Source: Flavobacterium glaciei
GTDB lineage: Bacteria; Bacteroidota; Bacteroidia; Flavobacteriales; Flavobacteriaceae
Direction of reading: 5' to 3'
NCBI RefSeq assembly: GCF_003350545.1
Contig: NZ_QQBA01000002.1
Coordinates: 278,839 to 342,838 of the forward strand
Length of the DNA: 64,000 bases
Positions 1 to 9,700 of this stretch are shown here, piece by piece; position 1 is the first letter of the stretch, and each line of letters starts with the position of its first letter. Under the pieces are notes generated by a model, which saw nothing but the letters and a program-made list of their open reading frames with translations, was not told the DNA's origin and ran no database searches. The position numbers and the translations under genes were made by a program.

Positions 1-1370
1 ATGAATATCCATTGGATGGAAAACCACCGATGATGACGCATATTTTCGAAAATAATAATGGAACGAAATATATTGCTGCCAAAGGAGCTCCCGAAGCATT
101 AATAGCGACTTCAAACGTATCCGAAAACGAAAAACAACAAATTTTATCTGCAATGACTAGAATGGCTTTGCAAGGATATCGGGTATTGGGTGTTGGTTTA
201 GCCGAATTTTCAGGTACTAATTATCCTAAAAAGCAACAGGAATTCTCGTTTCATTTCAAAGGATTAGTCGCTTTCTATGATCCTCCAAAAGCAAATATAA
301 AAGCCGTATTCGAAACTTTTTATAAAGCCGGAATTCAAGTCAAAATAGTCACTGGCGATAATGCCGAAACAACAGCTACAATTGCCAAACAAATTGGCTT
401 TAGAAATGCGGATAAAACGCTCAATGGTGATGAGTTAATGGCCATGGATGATGCTACACTTCGAGAAAAAGTAATGGAAACATCTATTTTTACCAGAATG
501 TTTCCCGAGGCTAAACTCAAAATTATAAAAGCACTAAAAGACAACAATCAAATTGTAGCCATGACAGGCGATGGCGTAAATGATGGACCTGCTTTAAAAT
601 CAGCACATATAGGAATTGCAATGGGAAAAAAGGGAACCGAGATTGCCAAAGAAGCTGCAAATCTAATTCTAATTGATGATGATTTTTCGAAAATGATTGA
701 CGCCATCGCCATGGGCAGAAAAATATATAATAATCTAAAAAAAGCCATCCAATATATCATTTCCATTCACATTCCAATTATCATGATTGTGCTTATTCCT
801 TTGGCTCTAGGTTGGATATATCCGAATATTTTTTCTCCGGTTCATGTCATCTTTCTGGAGATAATCATGGGACCTACGTGTTCTATAATTTATGAAAATG
901 AACCTATGGAACGCAACTTAATGCTGTTACAACCCAGACCATTTACCAATACTTTCTTCAAACTTAAGGAAGTTACCATCAGTATTATTCAGGGACTTGT
1001 CATTACTTTAGGACTTTTGTTAGTATATCAATATTGTGTAGGTACAGGTTGTTCGGAAAGCGCAACGAGAACGGTTGTATTTCTTACCTTGATTTCGTCT
1101 AATATTTTTCTGACGCTAACAAATCGATCTTTTTATTACTCGATATTTACTACATTAAAATACAAAAATAATTTGGTGTTAATGATTATCAGCATAACCA
1201 TTCTAATTACCGCTTCCTTATTATTTGTGCCTTTTTTTGCAGCTTTTTTTGAATTCGAAAAGGTTTCTGGATTCCAAATAGGGTTGAGTATTATTGTAGG
1301 GTTAGTTTCAGTTTTATGGATAGAAATTTACAAAGGATTTAAAAGACGAAAAGTACAATTTTCAGAATAA
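1..1370 (+). CDS. Cation-transporting P-type ATPase, C-terminal part (cut by window edge)
   Basis: Membrane pump that couples ATP hydrolysis to cation transport. The reading frame is open to the first base of the window, so the actuator domain, first membrane helices and the phosphorylated Asp (DKTGT) lie outside. Visible are the nucleotide-binding motif KGAPE, the hinge motifs VTGDN and TGDGVNDGPALK, and a C-terminal block of about six membrane helices. This is the layout of P2-type (calcium-like) ATPases. In the helix equivalent to SERCA M6 the sequence reads EIIMGPTCSIIYENEP, with Gly where many relatives have a cation-binding Asp, so the ion is uncertain. The TTG at position 12 is not a real start. 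Confidence 0.9.
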   Translation, partial: EYPLDGKPPMMTHIFENNNGTKYIAAKGAPEALIATSNVSENEKQQILSAMTRMALQGYRVLGVGLAEFSGTNYPKKQQEFSFHFKGLVAFYDPPKANIKAVFETFYKAGIQVKIVTGDNAETTATIAKQIGFRNADKTLNGDELMAMDDATLREKVMETSIFTRMFPEAKLKIIKALKDNNQIVAMTGDGVNDGPALKSAHIGIAMGKKGTEIAKEAANLILIDDDFSKMIDAIAMGRKIYNNLKKAIQYIISIHIPIIMIVLIPLALGWIYPNIFSPVHVIFLEIIMGPTCSIIYENEPMERNLMLLQPRPFTNTFFKLKEVTISIIQGLVITLGLLLVYQYCVGTGCSESATRTVVFLTLISSNIFLTLTNRSFYYSIFTTLKYKNNLVLMIISITILITASLLFVPFFAAFFEFEKVSGFQIGLSIIVGLVSVLWIEIYKGFKRRKVQFSE

Positions 1371-1372
1371 AA

Positions 1373-2767
1373 TTATTTTTTTTTATCCTTGAAAACTACA
1401 TTAAGTCCAACCTGAAAAGAAAGGCTATTTGCTTTAGTAATATCGCGATATTCCAAAAGATTATCAGCAAGAACATAGAAATTTACCGGTCCAATCATAC
1501 TAGACAATCCCAATCCTATATTTTTATAGGAATAGGAATCTATGGTGTAAGTCCCTTTCATTTGCAAAGAATTGAATATCTTTCTTCTGTAATACGTGGT
1601 AAAAGCTACTAAAGGCGTTCTAGGGGTAGACATTACAAATAATTGAGCACCTATAGCGCTTTTATAAATAGTTTCAGGATCATAATTAAGACAGTTACAA
1701 TCTTCAGATACTTCTTCTTCGAATGAAAACTGAATCGAAGTATTAAATTTTGTTGGCCTTAGAGTAGTATAATCGGTGTACAAAGTATCTAAAGGGACGG
1801 CATCCTTAAATTCCTCATAGTTATCTTCTGCTGTATTTCCAAAACTAAAGTTGGGAATAACTCCCTCATATCTATAAGTACCTTTAAAAGTCAAACTTTC
1901 TACTTCTTTAGTATGTTTTATAAAACCCAGATCTATTACACTTGCCGTTAATTGAATATTTTTCTTTGGATAATAAGTAATCCCAGCATCAAATCCCAAA
2001 CCTAAATTACCTCCTAAAAAGGTTCTTTTAGTGATATCTTTAATCACATTTGGATCATAATCTTGATTATCATAATTAGCAATCCCTGAAGTATTCAATT
2101 GCAAATCGGAATAAATCACTTGTTCATAAACCCCTTGTGAGGAAGGAATAGTATAAATATATCCTGAATTATTCGTAGAATTGACATTATAAATGCTGGA
2201 ATAAATTTTTCCTCGAGCTCCTAGAATTAATTTTTCATTTACCTTTTTATGAAATCCCAGATGAAAAACCGAAAGCATTTCTGCTTTTAGATTCAAATCC
2301 CCTAAATTGAATACTTTACCCAAATAATCTCTATTTCCGTCTAATGCCAAAATTGCAATATCTTTAGGAAAATAACTCATAAAATCAAATTCCTGATACA
2401 TCCCAAAAGAAATATAGGAATCTCCTTTCTCTCCCGCTATCTTAAAACCACCATTAAATAATTCTATTTGTTCGTTTAGGGCTATTCTATCATTACGTGT
2501 TGTGGAGAATACTACATTTCGCAATTTTACATTAAAATCTACTCCATTATCAGCAAATAAATCATACGCAGAGAATCCGCTCGAACCAACATTTGTAGAA
2601 ATACCCGACAATAAAGGAACCCCAAAATACCAATTATACTTCACATCAGAGCCCGGATTTGTCAATAAAGACTGGGGCACCGAAGTGAAATTATATAAAA
2701 TTTGTTTGTTTTGTGAAAAACTATCTACTGTTAGAAATAGAACAAAAATCAAAAGTGTTTTTTTCAT
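1373..2767 (-). CDS. DUF5723-like outer-membrane protein
   Basis: A 464-residue exported protein with a signal peptide of about 18 residues ending at SFSQ. The body is rich in alternating aromatic/polar stretches typical of an outer-membrane beta-barrel, and it resembles the DUF5723 family of Bacteroidota. Function is unknown; relatives are annotated as outer-membrane or PorP/SprF-like proteins. Its ATG overlaps the TGA of the upstream lipoprotein gene (ATGA), so the two are translationally coupled and probably act together in the envelope. It converges with the P-type ATPase, with only two bases between the stop codons. Confidence 0.75.
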   Translation of the reverse strand: MKKTLLIFVLFLTVDSFSQNKQILYNFTSVPQSLLTNPGSDVKYNWYFGVPLLSGISTNVGSSGFSAYDLFADNGVDFNVKLRNVVFSTTRNDRIALNEQIELFNGGFKIAGEKGDSYISFGMYQEFDFMSYFPKDIAILALDGNRDYLGKVFNLGDLNLKAEMLSVFHLGFHKKVNEKLILGARGKIYSSIYNVNSTNNSGYIYTIPSSQGVYEQVIYSDLQLNTSGIANYDNQDYDPNVIKDITKRTFLGGNLGLGFDAGITYYPKKNIQLTASVIDLGFIKHTKEVESLTFKGTYRYEGVIPNFSFGNTAEDNYEEFKDAVPLDTLYTDYTTLRPTKFNTSIQFSFEEEVSEDCNCLNYDPETIYKSAIGAQLFVMSTPRTPLVAFTTYYRRKIFNSLQMKGTYTIDSYSYKNIGLGLSSMIGPVNFYVLADNLLEYRDITKANSLSFQVGLNVVFKDKKK

Positions 2768-3315
2768 TCTACTACAAAATAAGCGGTTACTCCTGAACGT
2801 AATTTTAGACTACCTACACTGCTTTCGCTTAATGGAGGTCCAGGAAACATAATAAGTGTAAAGTTTATTTTAGTTGTTCTTTTTAATAAATTTAATGCCG
2901 CATTTTGAAATATTTCAGTTTTACGGACTACATTCTCTGTTCCAGAGTATGCAGGTATGAAAAAATTTGAAAAATGTACTGGCTGATTATTTCTATCTAA
3001 AAATATTAAGTCAACTCTGTAACTTCTATTTATAGTATTATTAACTTCAAAAAAAAGGTCAACTTTATTCAACTTATCTGTAAAAAAATTTTCACTGAAT
3101 ACATCAACAGTTGGCGCATCAAAAAATACGTTTTGTTCTACTCCTCCATTAACAAACTCATTGGCCTGAGCATCAAAATACGCGAAATTTGAGATAATTA
3201 CAGGTTCTAATCTTAAATCATTAACTTGGTTGTAATCTAAATCACTTGCGCATGAAGACAAAAATAAATTTAGAATTACTATCGTGAAGATGCTATGTAT
3301 GGCCCTTATTTTCAT
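2764..3315 (-). CDS. Lipoprotein of unknown function
   Basis: A 183-residue protein with a hydrophobic leader and a lipobox (LSSC, Cys22), hence a predicted lipoprotein. I recognise no domain; the rest is a beta-rich sequence of about 160 residues. It is the first gene of a two-gene unit and overlaps the downstream DUF5723-like barrel gene by four bases. This suggests an accessory lipoprotein of that outer-membrane protein. No TAnnTTTG element is obvious directly upstream. Confidence 0.75.
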   Translation of the reverse strand: MKIRAIHSIFTIVILNLFLSSCASDLDYNQVNDLRLEPVIISNFAYFDAQANEFVNGGVEQNVFFDAPTVDVFSENFFTDKLNKVDLFFEVNNTINRSYRVDLIFLDRNNQPVHFSNFFIPAYSGTENVVRKTEIFQNAALNLLKRTTKINFTLIMFPGPPLSESSVGSLKLRSGVTAYFVVE

Positions 3316-3422
3316 CTTTTAGCGTATTAAAAGTTAATGGGAAAACTAAATAACTAACGTATCATTTTCAAACTTATTATTTTAAGATACAAAGTTCAAC
3401 TACTAGTATCATTTTTTTAATT

Positions 3423-4286
3423 TTAATGAAACTCGCCAAACAACTTAGAAGCCTCATTGTAAGCGCTTTCAAAACTAGTAGGACTCATGTCAGTTATCTC
3501 TTTTTGAGCTGTAAAATAAGACAATAATTTCTCCGTAGGCATATTACCCGTTAAATCGTCTGTTGCCATAGGACATCCTCCAAAACCTTGAATGGCGCCA
3601 TCAAAACGACGACAACCAGCTTTATAAGCCGCATCAATTTTCTCAAACCATTTATCTGGTGTGGTATGTAGATGCGCTCCAAATTCTATTTTAGGATATT
3701 TTGGAATTAAATTCGAAAACAAATACGAAATCACATCTGGTGTTGAACTTCCTACCGTATCCGATAGCGAGAGAATTTTGACTCCCATCAATGCTAACTT
3801 TTCAGTCCACTCGCCTACAATTTCTACACTCCAAGGGTCGCCATAAGGATTACCAAATCCCATAGAAAGGTAGGCTACCACTTCTTTGTTTCTTTTATCA
3901 GCAATTTCTAAAATTTCCTGTAAAGTGATTAATGATTCGGCTATGGTTTTATGGGTATTTCGCATTTGGAAATTCTCAGAAATAGAAAATGGAAAACCCA
4001 AATATTGTATTTCTGGATGAACTGCAGCGAGAGTTGCACCTTGTGTATTGGCAATAATAGCTAAGAGTTTACTTTTGGTTTGAGACAAATCTAATCGTGC
4101 TAAAACTTCGGCAGTATCCTGCATTTGCGGGATTGCTTTTGGAGAAACAAAACTTCCAAAATCAATACTATCAAAACCTACACGTAATAATGATTGAATG
4201 TAGGATACTTTTCTTTCCGTAGGAATAAATGGTTTAATGCCTTGCATGGCATCACGTGGACATTCTATAATTTTTATTGGCTCCAT
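3423..4286 (-). CDS. Hydroxymethylglutaryl-CoA lyase
   Basis: Splits 3-hydroxy-3-methylglutaryl-CoA into acetyl-CoA and acetoacetate, the last step of leucine degradation. The 287-residue sequence has the HMGL TIM-barrel pattern: an N-terminal ECPRD segment (usually EVGPRDG-like in the family), DTVGSSTP in the middle, the metal-binding HLHTTPD strand, and the catalytic-loop motif FGGCPMA near residue 237, with the Cys typical of true HMG-CoA lyases. Length fits the family. A TAnnTTTG element sits just upstream. The leucine dehydrogenase at 17.2-18.3 kb could feed the same pathway. Confidence 0.9.
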   Translation of the reverse strand: MEPIKIIECPRDAMQGIKPFIPTERKVSYIQSLLRVGFDSIDFGSFVSPKAIPQMQDTAEVLARLDLSQTKSKLLAIIANTQGATLAAVHPEIQYLGFPFSISENFQMRNTHKTIAESLITLQEILEIADKRNKEVVAYLSMGFGNPYGDPWSVEIVGEWTEKLALMGVKILSLSDTVGSSTPDVISYLFSNLIPKYPKIEFGAHLHTTPDKWFEKIDAAYKAGCRRFDGAIQGFGGCPMATDDLTGNMPTEKLLSYFTAQKEITDMSPTSFESAYNEASKLFGEFH

Positions 4287-4293
4287 AGAAAGC

Positions 4294-4301
4294 CAAAGAT
4301 A
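4294..4301 (-). promoter_or_regulatory. Promoter -7 element of HMG-CoA lyase gene
   Basis: On the minus strand the sequence reads TATCTTTG, an exact match to the Bacteroidota TAnnTTTG element, a few bases upstream of the start codon, implying a very short leader. No clear -33 TTTG was found. Confidence 0.5.
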
Positions 4302-4444
4302 ATAAAGTAATTGTTTTTACGAAATCGTTTTTTCTGTTTAACACAAAATTTAAAAATTCCAAAAAACAGTAATAATCAATCACACTTTTATTAAATGACT
4401 TTTACAAAAAAGGGTATTATTTTTGGCTTTTGCTCCAGTTAAGA

Positions 4445-5467
4445 TTATGACATCCTTTTTAGCAAAGCTTTATTGATTGCGGTAACAAGTGCCGGTCCTT
4501 CATAGATAAAACCGGTGTATAATTGCACTAAACTTGCTCCGGCATCTAATTTCTCAATTGCGTCCTCTGCCGTATGAATTCCTCCTACTCCAATAATAGG
4601 GAAGGCTTTATTACTTTTTTCAGATAAAAATCGGATGACTTCAGTAGAACGTTTTGTTAATGGTTTTCCTGAAAGTCCGCCCATTTCGGCTTTGTTTTCG
4701 GATTGTAAATCTTGTCGAGAAATTGTGGTATTAGTGGCAATAACTCCCGCAATTTTGGTTTCTTTTACTATATCAATAATGTCAAGCAACTGCTCATCAG
4801 TCAAGTCTGGCGCAATTTTTAGCAATATTGGCTTTTGTTTTGGCTTAGCCAAATTCTTATTCTGAAGCGTTTGCAACAATTGTGTCAATGGTTCTTTATC
4901 TTGTAAGGCACGAAGGTTTGGAGTATTTGGAGAACTTACATTTACCACAAAATAATCAACATAATCAAATAAAGCATCAAAACAAATTTCGTAATCAGAA
5001 GTTGCTTCTTCGTTTGGAGTCAGTTTATTTTTTCCAATATTTCCCCCTATCAGGACATCTTTATTTTCTTTTAGTCGTTCCACAGCTTTCAGAACTCCAC
5101 CATTATTAAATCCCATTCGGTTGATAATAGCGCTATCTTCTTTCAAACGAAACAATCGTTTTTTAGGATTACCTTCCTGACCTTTTGGCGTAAGCGTTCC
5201 TATTTCGATAAAACCAAAACCAAAATTAGATAGCTCTTTATACAACATAGCGTCTTTATCAAACCCCGCTGCAAGTCCCACTGGATTTCTAAATTTTAAT
5301 CCAAAAACCTCAGTTTCTAATCTGGAATCATTGACTTCGTAAAGCGATCTAAAAAGATTAGTAAAACCCGGTATTTTCGAAAAAAAGCGAATTAATGAAA
5401 ATGTAAAATAATGAACTTTTTCAGGATCAAACAAAAATAGGAAAGGACGAATGAATACTTTATACAT
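4445..5467 (-). CDS. pyrD: Quinone-dependent dihydroorotate dehydrogenase (class 2)
   Basis: Oxidises dihydroorotate to orotate in pyrimidine synthesis, passing electrons through FMN to membrane quinone. The 340-residue length and the N-terminal membrane-associating helices (about residues 1-45) fit class 2. Motifs seen: [34 protein letters not shown], and NVSSPNTP, which carries the catalytic Ser that distinguishes class 2. The phosphate-binding GVGGI is near the C-terminus. Transcribed alone from a minus-strand TATTTTTG element; no other pyrimidine gene is adjacent. Confidence 0.95.
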   Translation of the reverse strand: MYKVFIRPFLFLFDPEKVHYFTFSLIRFFSKIPGFTNLFRSLYEVNDSRLETEVFGLKFRNPVGLAAGFDKDAMLYKELSNFGFGFIEIGTLTPKGQEGNPKKRLFRLKEDSAIINRMGFNNGGVLKAVERLKENKDVLIGGNIGKNKLTPNEEATSDYEICFDALFDYVDYFVVNVSSPNTPNLRALQDKEPLTQLLQTLQNKNLAKPKQKPILLKIAPDLTDEQLLDIIDIVKETKIAGVIATNTTISRQDLQSENKAEMGGLSGKPLTKRSTEVIRFLSEKSNKAFPIIGVGGIHTAEDAIEKLDAGASLVQLYTGFIYEGPALVTAINKALLKRMS

Positions 5468-5486
5468 GGTTGTAGTGTTGTGAGTG

Positions 5487-5494
5487 CAAAAATA
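5487..5494 (-). promoter_or_regulatory. Promoter -7 element of pyrD
   Basis: Minus-strand TATTTTTG matches TAnnTTTG, about 20 bases upstream of the pyrD start codon. Confidence 0.5.
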
Positions 5495-5781
5495 GAACTA
5501 TCTAATCGATAATTAAATATTTCGAAAAAAAAAATTAATCTTCACTTTCATTTTAGCTTGAGCTAAAGAAGCTATAAAAGAAATAAACAGTAGTTAAATA
5601 AAGTACAAAACATGATGAACCATACAATTCAATTACTTGATTTACAGCATTACAAATTAAAAATTCGTTGTTTGTAATTTCTAAATACCAATTAATCAAT
5701 GGTTTTTTAAATGATTTTTCTTATCTTGTAATAAAAACTCATTGATAAGCCTAAACTTTTATCAAATTAAAAAATATCATC
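5495..5781. other. Intergenic region with a 16-bp palindrome
   Basis: Gene-free, AT-rich interval between the divergent pyrD and the coiled-coil protein gene. The only structure I see is a perfect palindrome at 5552-5567 (TTTAGCT, two bases, AGCTAAA). It lies about 60 bp upstream of the pyrD -7 element and could be an operator. No convincing ORF or RNA is visible. Confidence 0.35.
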
Positions 5782-6339
5782 ATGAATATTAAATTATTTT
5801 CGACTGTAATATTACTTTTTAGTTTTCAACTTTTCTTTGCGCAAGAAACAAAAACTGACACGATAAAATTAGCTACAAAAACTACGATAACTACAGTTAC
5901 AACAATCAAAGATACCGTAAAAGTTGCTGCTGTTGTTGCACCAAAATTAGCTACTAACGAAGAAAAAGAAGCATTAAAAAAGGAAGCTAAAGCTCTGAAG
6001 GATAAAATAAAATCAGAAAAAAAAGCACTAAGAGAAGCCAATAAAATTGAAAAAGAGAAAAAAGCTTTTGAAAAAAAACAAAAAGCTTTTGAAAAACGAC
6101 AAGGCAAAATTCTTTCTAGTGAAAAATCAATTAATAAGATTAAATCAAAAATTTCAAATGAAGAAAGAAATTTAATCAAACTCAAAGAAAAATTTGAACA
6201 GAAAAAATCAAAAGGAAAATTGAATTCTACTGAAATTGAAAGAGAAAATATTAAAATCAGTAAACGACAAATAAAAATAAATAAGCTAGAAAAAGACCTA
6301 GACAAAGCAGAACAAAAACTGCAGAGAGTAAGAGATTAA
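5782..6339 (+). CDS. Exported lysine-rich coiled-coil protein
   Basis: A 185-residue protein with a signal peptide of about 21 residues (cleavage after FFAQ), a Thr-rich linker and then a long stretch (about residues 60-185) made almost entirely of Lys, Glu, Ile, Leu and Ala in heptad-like spacing, predicting a continuous coiled coil. No catalytic motif is present. It may be a periplasmic structural or scaffold protein; the sequence does not support a specific role. It is monocistronic and followed by a strong terminator. Confidence 0.7.
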   Translation: MNIKLFSTVILLFSFQLFFAQETKTDTIKLATKTTITTVTTIKDTVKVAAVVAPKLATNEEKEALKKEAKALKDKIKSEKKALREANKIEKEKKAFEKKQKAFEKRQGKILSSEKSINKIKSKISNEERNLIKLKEKFEQKKSKGKLNSTEIERENIKISKRQIKINKLEKDLDKAEQKLQRVRD

Positions 6340-6343
6340 ATAG

Positions 6344-6366
6344 AACCACCTTCGGGTGGTTTTTTT
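6344..6366 (+). terminator. Rho-independent terminator after coiled-coil gene
   Basis: A perfect stem (AACCACC / GGTGGTT) with a TTCG tetraloop, followed by a run of T residues. Confidence 0.9.
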
Positions 6367-6489
6367 GTTTCCAAAAAGCATTTCAACAAAAAAAAGTATT
6401 GATAATTGCCGCTTAAACATTGCAATTATTATTTTTAATTTGCAAGATTTACTTGTTGAGTATCATTAAAAAGCTCCTAGAAAATTGTT

Positions 6490-6497
6490 TATATTTG
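6490..6497 (+). promoter_or_regulatory. Promoter -7 element of pepT
   Basis: TATATTTG, an exact TAnnTTTG match, 18 bp before the ATG at 6516. Its position inside the longer open frame that begins at 6420 shows that the upstream in-frame codons are not translated. Confidence 0.6.
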
Positions 6498-6515
6498 CAT
6501 AAAAAACAAATTAAA

Positions 6516-7766
6516 ATGCAACATATAATTGACCGTTTCATCAGTTACGTAACTATTGATACTGAATCTGACCATAAATCAGAAAGTACACCAAGTACAG
6601 CTAAACAATGGGATTTAGCCAATAAACTGGTTGAAGAACTTAAAGTAATTGGATTACAAGACGTAACAATAGATGAGAAAGCATACATCATGGCAACTTT
6701 GCCAAGTAACGTAAATCATGAAGTTCCTGTAATTGGATTTATTTCTCACTTTGACACTTCCCCTGATTTTACAGGAGCCAATGTAAAACCTCAAATTGTA
6801 TCTAACTATGATGGTAAAGACATTGTATTAAATGCAGAAAAAAATATTGTGTTATCACCAAGTTATTTTAAAGATTTGTTACAATACAAAGGACAAACTC
6901 TAATTACCACAGACGGAACTACGTTATTAGGTGCCGATGACAAAGCCGGAATCACCGAGATTGTAACTGCAATGGAATTCCTAATCAATAATCCTGAAAT
7001 CAAACACGGAAAAATCAGAATTGGTTTTACACCAGACGAAGAAATTGGTCGTGGTGCCCACCATTTTGATGTTGAAAAATTTGGAGCTGACTGGGCATAC
7101 ACTATTGACGGAAGCCAAGTGGGAGAATTAGAATACGAAAATTTCAATGCGGCTGGCGCCAAAATTACTTTCAAAGGTAAAAGCGTGCATCCAGGATATG
7201 CTAAGGGCAAAATGATCAACTCCATGCTAATTGCCAATGATTTTATCAATGAGCTGCCTTCTGGAGAAACTCCGGAGGAAACTAAAGGGTATGAAGGATT
7301 TTTCCATGTGCATCATTTAACGGGAAGTATTGAAGAAACTGTATTGGAACTTATTATTCGTGACCACAACAAGAAAAAGTTCGAAAAGCGCAAAGAACTA
7401 ATTGAGAAAATTGCTAAAAAAATCAATAAGAAATTTGCCAAACAATTTGGTGAAGATATCATTATCACAGAAATTAAAGATCAGTATTACAATATGAAAG
7501 AAAAGGTACTACCTGTAAAACATATTGTGGACATAGCCGAAAAAGCGATGAAAGAAATAGGTATTAAACCACTTATAAAACCTATTCGTGGCGGAACTGA
7601 CGGTTCTCAATTATCGTATAAAGGATTGCCTTGCCCAAATATTTTTGCTGGTGGCCATAATTTTCATGGAAAATATGAATATGTTCCAGTAGAAAGTATG
7701 CAAAAAGCAGTTGAAGTAATTGTAAAAATAGCCGAATTAACTGCAGTAGAAGATTTATCTAAATAA
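6516..7766 (+). CDS. pepT: Peptidase T (tripeptide aminopeptidase)
   Basis: Cytosolic M20-family zinc aminopeptidase that removes the N-terminal residue from tripeptides. At 416 residues it has the family length. Metal and catalytic residues are visible: HFDTSPD (His and catalytic Asp), LGADDKAG (bridging Asp), PDEEIG (catalytic Glu pair), TIDGSQ and the C-terminal GGHNFHG. A lid dimerisation domain lies between about residues 210 and 320. The frame is open from 6420, but the start was set at 6516 because a promoter element lies in between and family members begin with this [12 protein letters not shown] segment. Followed after eight bases by the YdeI-like gene, probably one transcript. Confidence 0.95.
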   Translation: MQHIIDRFISYVTIDTESDHKSESTPSTAKQWDLANKLVEELKVIGLQDVTIDEKAYIMATLPSNVNHEVPVIGFISHFDTSPDFTGANVKPQIVSNYDGKDIVLNAEKNIVLSPSYFKDLLQYKGQTLITTDGTTLLGADDKAGITEIVTAMEFLINNPEIKHGKIRIGFTPDEEIGRGAHHFDVEKFGADWAYTIDGSQVGELEYENFNAAGAKITFKGKSVHPGYAKGKMINSMLIANDFINELPSGETPEETKGYEGFFHVHHLTGSIEETVLELIIRDHNKKKFEKRKELIEKIAKKINKKFAKQFGEDIIITEIKDQYYNMKEKVLPVKHIVDIAEKAMKEIGIKPLIKPIRGGTDGSQLSYKGLPCPNIFAGGHNFHGKYEYVPVESMQKAVEVIVKIAELTAVEDLSK

Positions 7767-7774
7767 TACGCTTT

Positions 7775-8359
7775 TTGGAATCCTCATTACAAAATAAAAC
7801 CTGGGAAAGAAACCAAAATTGGTCAGAAGAATTAGAATCTCTAAAATCAATTATTATCCAAACTGAACTGGCGGAAACGAAAAAATGGGGCGGAATCGTT
7901 TATGTATTGAATGGTAAAAATGTATTGGGAATTGGAGGATTCAAAAATTACTTTGCCATTTGGTTTTACAATGGTGTAATGTTGCAGGATAAAAAACAGC
8001 TTTTAGTAAATGCACAGGAAGGAGTTACTAAATCATTACGACAATGGCGATTTACATCAAAAGAAGATGTCGATAAAGTAGTAGTGCTCGAATACATAAA
8101 AGAAGCTATCGAAAATGAAAAGCAAGGAAAAACCAGAAAACCTGAAAAGAAAACACCTATTTTATCCGAGTTTTTTCAAAAAGAATTAGATGACAATCCA
8201 GAATTAGCAACGGCTTTTCAGAAATTTTCAGCATACAAACAATATGAATTTTTAGAATATATAGAAACTGCAAAAAGAGAAGAAACAAAGCGTTCCCGAA
8301 TTGAAAAAATTATACCAATGATTTTAAAAAATATTGGGTTGAATGATAAATACAGGTAA
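7775..8359 (+). CDS. YdeI/OmpD-associated (DUF1801/OmdA-like) protein
   Basis: A 194-residue cytosolic protein. The N-terminal half resembles the DUF1801 fold (ETKKWGGIVYVL, then a FKNYFAIWFYNG segment). The C-terminal half has the OmdA-type helical segment seen in bacteriocin-protection/YdeI proteins (AFQKFSAYKQYEFLEYIETAKREETKRSRIEK). Biochemical function is unknown. The start used is a TTG; no in-frame ATG occurs until about residue 69, so TTG initiation is the best reading. It lies eight bases after pepT. Confidence 0.75.
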   Translation: MESSLQNKTWERNQNWSEELESLKSIIIQTELAETKKWGGIVYVLNGKNVLGIGGFKNYFAIWFYNGVMLQDKKQLLVNAQEGVTKSLRQWRFTSKEDVDKVVVLEYIKEAIENEKQGKTRKPEKKTPILSEFFQKELDDNPELATAFQKFSAYKQYEFLEYIETAKREETKRSRIEKIIPMILKNIGLNDKYR

Positions 8360-8385
8360 TAATACGTTTTTACTCCAAAATAATC

Positions 8386-8421
8386 GCCCCATGTAGTTAA
8401 ATACTATTTGGGGCTTTTTTT
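8386..8421 (+). terminator. Terminator after pepT/YdeI unit
   Basis: GCCCCA ... TGGGGC stem with a 17-base loop followed by seven T residues. Confidence 0.8.
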
Positions 8422-8699
8422 ATTTAAAATCCTTGAGAACACAACATATTGTTTGTTTTATTATAAAATATTGATCTTGAATTCCTTTTCAGAACTCAAA
8501 CATTAAAATGATTGTATATATTAATTCATTCATTGTATTAAACTTCATTCCATTTATTGAAAACCTCAACATTGGACAATGGATTTGGGGTATATATTTT
8601 AGTATCTTTTCAGAACCAAAAAAGAATTGTTTCGCAATCTTTTAGTGATAACTTCCCTCGTAATTTGTATTAGAAAAATAACATCTAAACAAACAAATT
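8422..8699. other. Intergenic region upstream of the lipoprotein/two-component block
   Basis: AT-rich spacer of about 280 bp. It should hold the promoter of the lipoprotein gene, but I see no exact TAnnTTTG; TATATTTT near 8590 is the nearest match. A 45-codon open frame at 8508-8645 has no supporting features and was not called. Confidence 0.3.
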
Positions 8700-9584
8700 A
8701 TGAAAACAACTAAAACCCTGTTACTTTCAGGTCTAGTAACTCTAAGCTTATTAGTAAGCTGTAACAATGATGACGACAAAGTCGATTCTAAAACTAATCT
8801 AACTTTAAACTTTACTGGTTTAGAAGACTTAGGCCCTAATTACAAATACGAAGGATGGGTTATCTCTAATGGAAAAGTAGTTACCACTGGTACCTTTAGT
8901 GTCAATTCAAATGGTGTTCCTTCTGCTACATCATTTCCTATTGATGCAGCTGTTTTAAGCAATGCAACAAAGTTCATATTAACTATCGAACCTTTCCCAG
9001 ATACAGATCCTAATCCCACAAAAACACATTTACTTGCAGGAACTTTTTCAGCAAACAATGCTTCTTTAACTATTGCAGCTCCCGAGGCGTTAACCAATGA
9101 TTTTAGTAATGCCACCGGAAAATATGTTTTAGCCACTCCTTCAGATGGAGAAAATAACAATGAAAAAAGCGGCATTTGGTTTTTAGGCTCTTTACCTCCA
9201 ACGGCAGGCTTAGTGCTCCCAACCCTTCCTGAAGGCTGGCAATATGAAGGTTGGATTGTCATAAACGGCATAGCGGTTTCTACAGGAAGTTTTACAAATG
9301 TAGCCGCCGCAGATTCATTTGCTGGTTTTAGTGGTCCTATGGGAACACCAAATTTTCCTGGAGAAGATTTTATCAAAAATGCACCTACTGGCCTAATTTT
9401 TCCAATTGATTTATCTGGTAAGACCGCCGTAATAAGCATTGAACCTTTTCCAGATAATAGTCCTAAACCATTTTTATTAAAACCGCTGATTGCTTCAATT
9501 CCAACTTCAGCTATGGATCATGTAGTTTATAATATGACTAATAATGCCGTTGCAACTTCACCAACAGGAATCGCAAAAAAATAA
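8700..9584 (+). CDS. Lipoprotein with two tandem anti-sigma/RskA-like repeats
   Basis: A 294-residue lipoprotein with a lipobox ending LLVSC near residue 21 and an Asp-rich tail after the Cys. The mature part is an internal duplication: the first half contains YEGWVISNGKVVTTGTF and ILTIEPFPD, the second half YEGWIVINGIAVSTGSF and VISIEPFPD. This YEGW...G.F.../EPxPD pattern resembles the extracytoplasmic C-terminal domain of RskA-type anti-sigma factors, here without an anti-sigma helix or membrane anchor. It precedes a two-component system and two thioredoxins on the same strand, so a periplasmic sensing role is plausible but unproven. Confidence 0.75.
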   Translation: MKTTKTLLLSGLVTLSLLVSCNNDDDKVDSKTNLTLNFTGLEDLGPNYKYEGWVISNGKVVTTGTFSVNSNGVPSATSFPIDAAVLSNATKFILTIEPFPDTDPNPTKTHLLAGTFSANNASLTIAAPEALTNDFSNATGKYVLATPSDGENNNEKSGIWFLGSLPPTAGLVLPTLPEGWQYEGWIVINGIAVSTGSFTNVAAADSFAGFSGPMGTPNFPGEDFIKNAPTGLIFPIDLSGKTAVISIEPFPDNSPKPFLLKPLIASIPTSAMDHVVYNMTNNAVATSPTGIAKK

Positions 9585-9602
9585 TAAAATCTAACAAAAA
9601 CT

Positions 9603-9633
9603 CACAAAAGAATACATTGGTGATTCTTTTGTG
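9603..9633. other. Perfect 11-bp stem-loop between lipoprotein and response-regulator genes
   Basis: CACAAAAGAAT and ATTCTTTTGTG enclose a nine-base loop. No T-tract follows, so it is either a weak terminator, an mRNA end-stabilising hairpin or an operator for the downstream two-component genes. Confidence 0.6.
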
Positions 9634-9700
9634 ATAAATTAGATTGAAATTTGTTAAATAAAGCAATAATTGAAGTAAACAATAAACACTTTTTTTTTAA

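Noticed and set aside
6420..6515. Longer N-terminus for pepT
   Set aside because: Contains the TATATTTG promoter element and does not resemble peptidase T.
8508..8645. 45-codon open frame upstream of the lipoprotein gene
   Set aside because: AT-rich, no signal, motif or conserved feature; it occupies the region expected to hold the promoter.
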